A stretch of 64,000 bases of DNA from Vitreimonas flagellata (GTDB lineage Bacteria; Pseudomonadota; Alphaproteobacteria; Caulobacterales; Aquidulcibacteraceae). The position numbers were made by a program, and so were the translations under genes. The notes beneath the pieces are model-generated. The model had not been told where the DNA came from, searched no databases, and saw nothing but the letters and a program-made list of their open reading frames with translations. The DNA lies in NCBI RefSeq assembly GCF_004634425.1, contig NZ_SBJL01000001.1, positions 531,001-595,000 on the forward strand. The letters are read 5' to 3'. Shown here piece by piece: positions 1 through 6,967 of this stretch; positions within the stretch are counted from its first letter, which is position 1; every line of letters begins with the position of its first letter.

Positions 1-303
1 GAGATCACGCTGCGCGGTCGTGTGCTGCCGATCGGTGGCCTGAAGGAAAAGCTGCTCGCGGCGCTACGTGGCGGCGTGAAGCTCGTGCTGATCCCGAAGG
101 ACAACGAGAAGGATCTGGCCGACATCCCAGAGAACGTGAAGCAGGGCCTCGAAATCGTGCCTGTCTCCACTGTCGATGAAGTGCTCCAGCGCGCGCTCAC
201 GCGCCCGCTGACGCCGGTCGAATGGTCGGAAGAGGACGAACTCGCCGAGAACCGTCGCGCTGATGGTTCCAGCGAAGGCCGTGAAGGCGCGCGCCCCCAT
301 TAG
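1..303 (+). CDS. lon: Lon ATP-dependent protease, C-terminal end (5' truncated by window)
   Basis: This is the last 100 codons of Lon, the cytoplasmic AAA+ serine protease that degrades misfolded and regulatory proteins. Reading frame 1 is open from the first base. It begins [17 protein letters not shown], the signature of the Lon proteolytic domain; the first Lys after GGL is the catalytic-dyad lysine (K722 in E. coli). The catalytic Ser and the AAA+ module lie outside the window. The C-terminus has the usual LIP...DIPENV helix region followed by a charged tail. hupB follows downstream on the same strand, a common lon-hup arrangement in proteobacteria. The stop codon TAG is at 301-303. Confidence 0.97.
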   Translation, partial: EITLRGRVLPIGGLKEKLLAALRGGVKLVLIPKDNEKDLADIPENVKQGLEIVPVSTVDEVLQRALTRPLTPVEWSEEDELAENRRADGSSEGREGARPH

Positions 304-310
304 GGGGCGC
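291..310 (+). terminator. GC hairpin overlapping the lon stop codon, possible terminator
   Basis: A perfect 8-bp inverted repeat (GCGCCCCC at 291-298, GGGGGCGC at 303-310) with a 4-base loop spans the end of lon and its stop codon. No clear T-run follows, so termination is inferred and could be Rho-assisted. Confidence 0.4.
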
Positions 311-468
311 GTAGCGCGCGATTTGCAGTGTTTTCACGGCATTTTCGCACTGCAGCAAGCTTGCACACGGCAGCGAATTACCCCTAGCGTCCAACTATAG
401 CGCGCGCCGCAAGCAGAATCGGCTTAGCGAACGCGGTTCAAATTTTCTCGGTCGCGAGGGGGTTCAAA

Positions 469-741
469 ATGAACAAAGCAGAATTGGTCGCCGATGTGGC
501 CGAGCGTATGGGCGAGTCCAAGCTGAAGGCCGAAGAGGCTGTCAACGCCGTGTTCGACGCCCTCACCAACGCCTTGAAGAAGGGCGACGAAGTGCGTCTG
601 CCCGCGTTCGGCGTGTTCGACGTGAAAGAGACTGCCGCCCGCACCGCACGTAACCCGCAAACCGGTGAAGAGGTGAAAGTGCCGGCCGGCCGCAAAGCCC
701 GCTTTAAGCCAGGCAAAGCGCTCAAGGACGCAATGGCCTGA
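469..741 (+). CDS. hupB: HU family DNA-binding protein
   Basis: A 90-residue histone-like HU protein that bends and compacts DNA in the nucleoid. It starts MNKAELVADVAERMG and has the usual HU fold: an N-terminal helical dimerisation region (about 1-45), then the beta-arm region with the RNPQTGEEVKVPA core (about 60-72) that contacts DNA, then a Lys/Arg-rich C-terminus (FKPGKALKDA). Length matches the family (90-94). A G-rich ribosome binding site (GAGGGGG) lies 6 bases before the ATG. It has its own intrinsic terminator downstream and follows lon, as in many proteobacteria. IHF is less likely, because the arm is the plain HU type. Confidence 0.97.
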   Translation: MNKAELVADVAERMGESKLKAEEAVNAVFDALTNALKKGDEVRLPAFGVFDVKETAARTARNPQTGEEVKVPAGRKARFKPGKALKDAMA

Positions 742-762
742 GGCAAGACGCCATAGGCTTTG

Positions 763-792
763 AAGGGCGGCTCGCAGGGGCCGCCCTTTTCA
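763..792 (+). terminator. Rho-independent terminator of hupB
   Basis: AAGGGCGGC (763-771) pairs perfectly with GCCGCCCTT (780-788) around an 8-base loop and runs into TTTTC. It sits 22 bases after the hupB stop. Confidence 0.85.
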
Positions 793-835
793 ATTTAGGG
801 CGGTTTGTGTAGCCACGGCTGAGAAGAGGGCAGAC

Positions 836-1141
836 ATGCTGGCGAAGATTTACCGGCCCGCGAAGAACGCGATGCAATCTGGCAAGGCGACCACCAAAAA
901 GTGGCGGCTCGAATTCGTGCTCGCCGACGCGCCGCGTCCGGATGCGCTCATGGGCTGGATCAGCGGCGCCGATCCGAACGGCCAAGTCCGCATGTCGTTC
1001 GACACCAAGGAAGCCGCGATCGAATTCGCACGCGCGCACGCGATCCCGCACCAAGTGATCGAACCCGAAGAAACCAAGCGCCAACCGCGCGCCTACGGCG
1101 ACAATTTCGCGTTCAAAAGACGCGAACCCTGGTCACACTGA
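836..1141 (+). CDS. NADH dehydrogenase accessory subunit, NDUFS4 family
   Basis: A 101-residue protein of the 'ETC complex I subunit conserved region' family (NDUFS4, the 18 kDa accessory subunit of mitochondrial and alphaproteobacterial complex I). It starts MLAKIYRPAKNAMQSGKA. A MGWISGADPNGQVRMSF core (about 39-55) and the terminal YGDNFAFKRREPWSH match the WTGW...D...L.F.TKE and SYGANFSW blocks of the mitochondrial protein. It should sit on the cytoplasmic peripheral arm near the N-module. As is usual in alphaproteobacteria, it lies alone, away from the nuo operon, just upstream of a tRNA gene. Restriction of this family to alphaproteobacteria and mitochondria supports the taxonomic reading. 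Confidence 0.93.
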   Translation: MLAKIYRPAKNAMQSGKATTKKWRLEFVLADAPRPDALMGWISGADPNGQVRMSFDTKEAAIEFARAHAIPHQVIEPEETKRQPRAYGDNFAFKRREPWSH

Positions 1142-1143
1142 AA

Positions 1144-1221
1144 GCGAATAGCGAATGGTGCGTAGCGAATACGGCACGCCGCGCGCGCTTGACTATTCGC
1201 CCTTCGCTCCTCCCTATTCGC
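1144..1221. repeat. Nested inverted repeat built on GCGAATAG / CTATTCGC
   Basis: GCGAATAG (1144-1151) is complementary to CTATTCGC (1214-1221), and an inner AGCGAATA (1164-1171) is complementary to TATTCGC within 1194-1200. The fold occupies nearly the whole gap between the NDUFS4-like gene and tRNA-Arg. It may terminate the upstream transcript or be a dispersed palindromic repeat; only one copy is seen here. Confidence 0.5.
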
Positions 1222-1228
1222 CTCCGAT

Positions 1229-1305
1229 GGCCCCGTAGCTCAACTGGATAGAGCATCCGCCTTCTAAGCGGACGGTTGCGTGTTCGAGTCACGCCGGGGT
1301 CGCCA
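1229..1305 (+). tRNA. tRNA-Arg (anticodon TCT)
   Basis: Cloverleaf read by eye: acceptor GGCCCCG pairs with CGGGGTC (one G-T), D-arm GCTC...GAGC, anticodon stem TCCGC/GCGGA with loop CTTCTAA (anticodon TCT, reading AGA), T-arm GCGTG-TTCGAGT-CACGC, discriminator G, and an encoded CCA at 1303-1305. The stop codon of the convergent metC gene begins at the very next base. Confidence 0.97.
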
Positions 1306-2481
1306 TCACGCGAGGCGCGCGAAGCCTTGCGCAAGATCCGCGATCAGATCGCCCGGATGCTCCAGGCCAATCGACAAGCGCACCAACGGCCCTTCGGCCT
1401 TCCACGGCTTGGCCGTGCGCGTGATATTGTCGTCGCACGGGATGATCAAACTCTCATAGCCGCCCCATGAGAACCCCATCGAGAAGAGCGCATAGGTCTC
1501 TAGCATCACTTTGAGCTTCGCCGCAGCGACCGGTTTCAGCACCGCGCCGAACACGCCTGCCGCACCGGTGAAATCGCGCTTCCAGATCGCGTGATCGGGA
1601 TGCGACGGTAGAGCAGGGTGGATCACACGCGCCACTTCGGGCCGCGTCTCCAGCCAGCGCGCAATCTGCAAACCGGACGCTGCTTGCCGCTCCAGCCGCA
1701 CGCTCAGCGAACGCATGCCGCGCAACACCAGATACGCATCATCGGGCGAAGCGCCCAAGCCCAGCTGCTTGTAGGTCGCCTTCACGCGCTCGCCCATCTG
1801 TGGCGTCGCCGAGAGCACCGCGCCCATGAACGCGTCAGCGTGGCCGGCTTGATACTTGGTCAGCGCCTGCACGGAGAGATCGACACCGTGCTCGAACGGT
1901 TTGAAGTAAAGCCCCGCAGACCACGTATTATCGAGGATCGTCGGCACGCCACGCGCCTTTGCCGCCGCCGCGATCGCCGGCACGTCCTGCACCTCAAACG
2001 TGATCGAGCCCGGCGATTCCAGAAACACGCCGCACGTGTTCTCGTTGATCAACCCAGCGATGTCGCCGCCAATGTGAGGAGCGAAATACGTTGTGCGCAC
2101 ACCCAAGCGATGCAGCACCGTGTTGCAGAAGCGCCTTGTCGGCCCATAGACGGAATCCACCACCAGCAATTCGCCGCCCGCCCGCGCGATCGTCATCAGC
2201 GCCAGCGTGCACGCGCCCAAGCCCGAAGGCGCCAGCGTGACTGCCGCGCCGCCCTCGATCGCCAGCAGCGCAACCTTCAACGCGTCCTGCACCGCCATGC
2301 CTTCAAGCGCGTAGGTCTTTTGGGGCGTGTTGTAGAGATCGCCCGTGTCTTCGATCACGAGCGTGGTCGCGCGGTGGATCGCGGGGTTCACGCCGCCGTC
2401 GTGCCGCGCCGGATCGCGCCCCGCGAGCGCGAGGCGCGTTTCAACGCGTAGCTTCGACAAGTCCAAATCTTTCCCAGCCAT
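1306..2481 (-). CDS. metC: Cystathionine beta-lyase (PLP-dependent)
   Basis: A 391-residue enzyme of the Cys/Met metabolism PLP family. It cleaves cystathionine to homocysteine, pyruvate and ammonia in methionine synthesis. Seen: the SGLGA phosphate-binding region (about 86-90), D184 in TILDNTW (pyridine-nitrogen aspartate) and the Schiff-base K209 in QALTKYQAGHAD, matching the SATKYxxGHSD block of E. coli MetC. The start at 2481 is preferred over an upstream in-frame ATG because it forms a TAATG overlap with the sseA stop and begins a normal-length N-terminus. It pairs with sseA, another sulfur gene. The enzyme may also act as a cysteine desulfhydrase. Confidence 0.93.
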   Translation of the reverse strand: MAGKDLDLSKLRVETRLALAGRDPARHDGGVNPAIHRATTLVIEDTGDLYNTPQKTYALEGMAVQDALKVALLAIEGGAAVTLAPSGLGACTLALMTIARAGGELLVVDSVYGPTRRFCNTVLHRLGVRTTYFAPHIGGDIAGLINENTCGVFLESPGSITFEVQDVPAIAAAAKARGVPTILDNTWSAGLYFKPFEHGVDLSVQALTKYQAGHADAFMGAVLSATPQMGERVKATYKQLGLGASPDDAYLVLRGMRSLSVRLERQAASGLQIARWLETRPEVARVIHPALPSHPDHAIWKRDFTGAAGVFGAVLKPVAAAKLKVMLETYALFSMGFSWGGYESLIIPCDDNITRTAKPWKAEGPLVRLSIGLEHPGDLIADLAQGFARLA

Positions 2482-3332
2482 TACGCACCCGTCGCGATCG
2501 GCGCGTCGGGCAGCGCGCCCCATTCCGCCCACGCGCCGTCATAGATCGCAGCGTCCCAATGCCCAAGCCGCGCGAGCGCCAACGCGATGATCGCCGCTGT
2601 CACGCCCGAGCCGCACGAGCAGATCGCCGGTTGCGATGGATCAGCGCCGGCGGCGGCAAACAGCTCCTCCAATTCTTCCTTGGAGCGGAGCGAACCGTTC
2701 TCGTTGATCAAGCTCCCGGCCGGCAACGAACGTGCGCCAGGCATATGCCCGCTCTTCAAACCCGCGCGCGGTTCGGGCGTCTCGCCGCGAAAGCGTGGTG
2801 CGGGGCGCGCATCTAGAATGGTCTTGGCGTCGGCGATCGCTTTGCGCACATCGGATGCATTGCGCACCAGATCGCCGCGATAGCGCGCCGTGAAATGCCG
2901 CTCCGCCCGCGTCGCCGGCGGATGGCCGTCAATCGGAAAGCCGCCGCGCTCCCAAGCCGGAAAGCCGCCGTCGAGCACTGAGACATCCTCGTGCCCCATC
3001 ACGCGGAACGTCCACCACACGCGCGCCGCCGAGAACAGTCCCTGATTGTCGTACACGACAACGCGCGCGCCATCGCCGATGCCAAGCTTGCGCATGCGCG
3101 AGGCGAACTTCTCCGGCGAGGGCAGCATGTGCGGCAGGTGCGAGTCCGTATCGGCGATCTCATCGATGTCGAAGAACACAGCGCCCGGGATCCGCCGCTC
3201 TTCGTAGAGGGCCTTCGCGTTGCGCTCATCGCCCGGCAGGAACCAGGTCGCGTCCACGACGCGCATATCGGGCGCCTCAAGGCGCTCCGCCAACCAGGTG
3301 GGGGAGACAATCGGATCGGGGGCTTTGCTCAT
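2481..3332 (-). CDS. sseA: 3-mercaptopyruvate sulfurtransferase
   Basis: A 283-residue two-domain rhodanese that moves sulfur from 3-mercaptopyruvate (cysteine catabolism) to thiols or cyanide. The N-terminal inactive rhodanese domain spans about 5-135. The C-terminal catalytic domain spans about 155-280, with the six-residue active-site loop CGSGVT beginning at C240. That loop is the mercaptopyruvate type; thiosulfate sulfurtransferases carry CRxGx[RT]. RFRGETPEPR (about 180-189) matches the substrate-binding region of SseA. Its stop overlaps the metC start, so the two sulfur-amino-acid genes are probably cotranscribed and translationally coupled. Confidence 0.95.
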   Translation of the reverse strand: MSKAPDPIVSPTWLAERLEAPDMRVVDATWFLPGDERNAKALYEERRIPGAVFFDIDEIADTDSHLPHMLPSPEKFASRMRKLGIGDGARVVVYDNQGLFSAARVWWTFRVMGHEDVSVLDGGFPAWERGGFPIDGHPPATRAERHFTARYRGDLVRNASDVRKAIADAKTILDARPAPRFRGETPEPRAGLKSGHMPGARSLPAGSLINENGSLRSKEELEELFAAAGADPSQPAICSCGSGVTAAIIALALARLGHWDAAIYDGAWAEWGALPDAPIATGA

Positions 3333-3390
3333 GGCCGGACGCTATGCCGCCCGGCCGCGCGCTTCAACTACAGCCGCCCATTAGGAACGC

Positions 3391-4644
3391 TTAAGCGGGC
3401 TTGGCCAATTGCAATTGGACCACGTCCGTGCGTCCGGTCCGGAAGCCGGCCTCGCAATAGGAGAGGTAAAACAGCCAAAGCTGCTTGAACCGTTCGTCGA
3501 AGCCCATGGCGCGAATATCGTTCCACTTGGCTTGGAAGCGCCGCGACCATTCCGCCAAGGTCACCGCATAGGATTGGCCGAACGCTTCGGCCTTGCGCCA
3601 GGCAAGCCCCGCCTTCGCGGTCTCTTCCTTCAGCCGCTCGACGCTCGCCAACATGCCGCCGGGAAACACGTAGCGCTGAATGAAATCCGCACGCGTACGG
3701 TACGCCTCGAACAGGTCGTGCTTGATCGTGATGATTTGCAGCGCCGCGCGACCGCCAGGTTTGAGCACATCGGCGATTTTGCCGAAATAGGTCGACCAGT
3801 GCCGTTCGCCCACGGCCTCGAACATCTCGATCGACGCGACCTTGTCGAATTGGCCTTCGACATCGCGATAATCCTGGATGCGAATATCAACGCGATCGGA
3901 CAAACCCGCGCGCTCGATCCGCGCCTTGGCGTAAGCGAGCTGCTCCTCACTGATGGTGATGCCCGTCACCCGCGCGCCGTACTCGCGCGCCGCGAATTCG
4001 GCAAAACCACCCCAGCCACAGCCAATCTCCAGAACATGATCGCCGGGCTTCAAATCCAAATGCTCGGCCAGCGCCTTGTATTTCGCGCGTTGACCGGCTT
4101 CCAGATCGGCCACAGTCGCATCAAAGCGGGCAGACGAATACGTCATGGAAGGATCGAGCCAGGCTTCGTAAAAGCGATTGCCCAGATCGTAATGCTCATG
4201 AATGTTGCGCCGCGATCCCTCGCGCGTGTTATCGCGCGACAGGTGACGCACCCAATTCATCGCCTTGCCGAAGAAACTTCCTTCGAACACGCGCTTGAAG
4301 CGCTCGATATTGTCAGCGAGCAAAGTGAGCAGGGCGGAGAGATCGGACGTTTCCCATTCGTGCGACATCCAACTTTCCGCGAAGCCGATATCGCCATTCT
4401 TCAAGACGCGATTGGCGAAGCGATAGTCTTTCACGATGAGCGCGATCGGCGCGCGATCATCGTCGCCGAAGCGCAGCGTTTCGCCGGTGGGCGTCGAAAT
4501 GTCGATCGCGCCACCTTTGATGTTGAGCAGCGCCAACAACACGGCCTTGGCGCGCGCGGGCGCCTTCAAGCGATGGATCGCGGCGGCGGTGGCGCGGGCC
4601 GGTTGAGCCGGCGCAGAGGCAGGCAGATGGTCCATAGGCTTCAA
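3391..4644 (-). CDS. cfa: Cyclopropane-fatty-acyl-phospholipid synthase family methyltransferase
   Basis: A 417-residue S-adenosylmethionine-dependent enzyme that methylenates the double bond of membrane phospholipid acyl chains. The N-terminal lipid-binding segment covers about 35-130. NIHEHYDLGNRFYEAWLD (about 147-164) is the family hallmark before the SAM fold. The SAM motif VLEIGCGWGG is at 204-213, and the Cys of YCEAGFRTG near the C-terminus matches the conserved C354 region of E. coli Cfa. Sixty-three bases separate it from phrB upstream. A cfa homologue beside a photolyase is typical of light/singlet-oxygen stress regulons in alphaproteobacteria, but no regulator is visible here. Confidence 0.92.
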   Translation of the reverse strand: MKPMDHLPASAPAQPARATAAAIHRLKAPARAKAVLLALLNIKGGAIDISTPTGETLRFGDDDRAPIALIVKDYRFANRVLKNGDIGFAESWMSHEWETSDLSALLTLLADNIERFKRVFEGSFFGKAMNWVRHLSRDNTREGSRRNIHEHYDLGNRFYEAWLDPSMTYSSARFDATVADLEAGQRAKYKALAEHLDLKPGDHVLEIGCGWGGFAEFAAREYGARVTGITISEEQLAYAKARIERAGLSDRVDIRIQDYRDVEGQFDKVASIEMFEAVGERHWSTYFGKIADVLKPGGRAALQIITIKHDLFEAYRTRADFIQRYVFPGGMLASVERLKEETAKAGLAWRKAEAFGQSYAVTLAEWSRRFQAKWNDIRAMGFDERFKQLWLFYLSYCEAGFRTGRTDVVQLQLAKPA

Positions 4645-4707
4645 TGTAGGTGATCCCGTCTGTGGATAAAAGTTCTGCGACAGCCGCTCGAACTCTTACG
4701 CGCGGGC

Positions 4708-6156
4708 TCAGGCCTCGGATTTGAGGCTGGCGAAGGCTTCTAAAGCGCGAGCGCGGGCGGCGGCATGATCCACCAGGGGACGCGGATACGTCCGGCCCAA
4801 TTCCACGCCAGCGGCCTTCAACGTGACAGGGTCAGCTTCCCAAGGCTTGTGCAGCACATCATTCGGCAGTTTCGCCAATTCAGGGACCCAGCGGCGCACA
4901 TATTCGCCATCAGCGTCATAGCGCTCGCCCTGCGTGACCGGATTGAAGATGCGGAAATAAGGCGAAGCATCGGCGCCCGAACCGGCCACCCATTGCCAGG
5001 ACGCAGCATTGTTCGCGAGGTCCGCGTCCAGCAACGTATCCCAGAACCATTCTTCGCCGCGCCGCCAATCGATCAGCAAATGCTTGATCAGAAACGACGC
5101 CGCGATCATGCGCGCGCGATTGTGCATCGTGCCCGTGACCCAGAGCTCACGCATCGCCGCATCGACGATTGGATAACCCGTTTGCCCGCGCTGCCAGGCG
5201 CGCAGCGCCTCCTTGTCGTCGCGCCACGGAAAGGCATCGAAAGTGTCGCGCCAATTTGCTTGCGGCAGCGTCGGCCAATGGAAGAGCAGATTGGTCGAAA
5301 ACTCGCGCCAGCCAATCTCGGACATGAATTTGTCTGCGCCACGCTGCAGCGCCGGCGCCTCGTGAGCAGCCCTCTCGATCGCCGCGCGAATTTGCACCGG
5401 CGAGATTTCACCAAAGTGCAAATGCGGGGAGAGGCGCGAGGTCGTGTGCGCGCCCATCTGGTCGCGCGCTTCCGCGTAACCGCTCAAGCGCAACTCAATG
5501 AATAGTCGTAGGGCTGCAAGCGCACCGGCTTCGCCCGGATTCCATTCCGGATCGAACCCCGTCGCCCAGTTCGGCTTAGTCGGGAGCAGCTTCCAATCCG
5601 CCACTCGATCGCTCGCGACATCGCCAGCAAGGCCATTGAGTTTCTTGGGCGTAGGCGCCGGCGCGCGCCGCTCAGGTATTTGCTGCGCCGCGCGCCAATA
5701 GGGCGTGAACACCTTGAACGGCTCACCGGTCTTGGTTTTCACCACCCACGGCTCATTCAGAAGAGCACCGTTAAAGCTCTGCACCTCCGCACCAGCTGCG
5801 CTTAACTTCTCTTTCAGCGCCTTATCGCGCGCGATCGCGTACGGCTCATAACAACGGTTCCAAAACACCGCCCCCGCGCCAATGTCTTTCACCAGCTTCG
5901 GCAAAACCTTCGCCGCCGCGCCCTTGCGCAACACCAAGCGCGCGCCGCGCTTCTCAATGTCAGCGCTCAGCGCGCTTAAGCTTTTGTGCAACCACCAACG
6001 CGACGCGCCGCCCAAGCGCCACGGCCCCGGCGTCTCGTCATCCAGCACATAAAGCAAAACCAGGGGCCGCTCGGTCTCGATCGCGGCCCGCAGCGCGGGA
6101 TTGTCGCCCAGCCGCAAATCCTGCCGCAACCAGACAATCGCCGGCGCGTCAGTCAT
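4708..6156 (-). CDS. phrB: Deoxyribodipyrimidine photolyase
   Basis: A 482-residue flavoprotein that repairs UV-induced cyclobutane pyrimidine dimers using blue light. It starts MTDAPAIVWLRQDLRLGDNPAL, the standard N-terminal antenna-domain sequence. The C-terminal FAD domain shows RTSRLSPHLHFGEISP-type residues (about 240-255) and the NNAASWQWVAGSGADASPYF block (about 380-400) that lines the FAD and dimer pocket. Length fits class I CPD photolyases (about 470-490). The start overlaps the end of the glycosyltransferase gene by 8 bases, indicating a shared transcript. A cryptochrome-like role cannot be excluded from sequence alone. Confidence 0.95.
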   Translation of the reverse strand: MTDAPAIVWLRQDLRLGDNPALRAAIETERPLVLLYVLDDETPGPWRLGGASRWWLHKSLSALSADIEKRGARLVLRKGAAAKVLPKLVKDIGAGAVFWNRCYEPYAIARDKALKEKLSAAGAEVQSFNGALLNEPWVVKTKTGEPFKVFTPYWRAAQQIPERRAPAPTPKKLNGLAGDVASDRVADWKLLPTKPNWATGFDPEWNPGEAGALAALRLFIELRLSGYAEARDQMGAHTTSRLSPHLHFGEISPVQIRAAIERAAHEAPALQRGADKFMSEIGWREFSTNLLFHWPTLPQANWRDTFDAFPWRDDKEALRAWQRGQTGYPIVDAAMRELWVTGTMHNRARMIAASFLIKHLLIDWRRGEEWFWDTLLDADLANNAASWQWVAGSGADASPYFRIFNPVTQGERYDADGEYVRRWVPELAKLPNDVLHKPWEADPVTLKAAGVELGRTYPRPLVDHAAARARALEAFASLKSEA

Positions 6157-6937
6157 CCTTCGCCGCGTCGCGATTGCGCAGATGGATTTCCACCATCTTC
6201 GCGTCTTTCAGCCAGCGCCCGTGCGCCGCAATCGAGGCCATCGCAAAGCCGTACCAGCCCGCGCGCCACATGCCGCGCAAGACATAATGGTTCAAAAAAT
6301 AAAACGGCCGCGCCAGCACCATACGCAACGCGCACTGCCAGAACGGCTTCAGCTTCGTGTCGCGCGCGCGGCCGGACGAATTGCGATTGAACTTCTCTTC
6401 CAGTTGCGCGAGGTCGCGGAACGAATAGTGCAGCAGGCGGCCGTCAAGCTTCCCCACAGCGACGCCATCCGGAACCTTGAATTGATCCCAATTCGGATGA
6501 TCCGGCTGACGCACGACGCGGCGGTCATAAAGCTTGCGCCGATCCACCAGATAGAAATCGCGCCAATCGCCACTGATCGGCGGCGCCGTCGCCATCATCA
6601 TCTCGAACGCGCCCACATTCGGCGCACCCTTGGCGAATACGTTGCGAATTTCCGCCGCCAGCTCCGGGGTCACGATTTCGTCGGCGTCGAGATCGAGCAG
6701 CCAATCGTGCACGCAAGCGTCTTCGCCGGTCCGCTTCTGTTTGCCGCCGCCCAGCCACGCGCTGCGCACCACGCGCGCACCTAAGCCTTCGGCGATCTCG
6801 ATCGTCTTGTCGGTTGAGCCGGAATCTACGAGCACGACCTCGGATACGACCTGTTGTGCGGCGCGGATCACATCGCCAATCATCCGCTCCTCGTTCTTGG
6901 TGCGGATATAGGCGGAGATGGGCGGGTTCTGGCTCAT
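6149..6937 (-). CDS. Glycosyltransferase family 2 (LPS core/WaaE-like)
   Basis: A 262-residue inverting GT-A glycosyltransferase. It opens with MSQNPPISAYIRTKNEE, has VLVDSGSTDKT (nucleotide-sugar binding) and a metal-binding DLDADE in the acidic segment before the acceptor half. This pattern resembles beta-glucosyltransferases of the WaaE/LgtF group that decorate lipopolysaccharide core, but the acceptor cannot be read from sequence. The C-terminal half has Trp/Tyr-rich amphipathic segments (about 205-240) suggesting membrane association. The start at 6937 is chosen over an upstream ATG because it begins the domain directly. It overlaps phrB by 8 bases. Confidence 0.85.
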   Translation of the reverse strand: MSQNPPISAYIRTKNEERMIGDVIRAAQQVVSEVVLVDSGSTDKTIEIAEGLGARVVRSAWLGGGKQKRTGEDACVHDWLLDLDADEIVTPELAAEIRNVFAKGAPNVGAFEMMMATAPPISGDWRDFYLVDRRKLYDRRVVRQPDHPNWDQFKVPDGVAVGKLDGRLLHYSFRDLAQLEEKFNRNSSGRARDTKLKPFWQCALRMVLARPFYFLNHYVLRGMWRAGWYGFAMASIAAHGRWLKDAKMVEIHLRNRDAAKDD

Positions 6938-6967
6938 GGGCGGATCAAGCCTGGGCGCGCGCAAAAA

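Noticed and set aside
3409-4653. Plus-strand 414-codon open frame over cfa
   Set aside because: Shadow of cfa; the minus-strand product has complete Cfa motifs, the plus-strand product has none.
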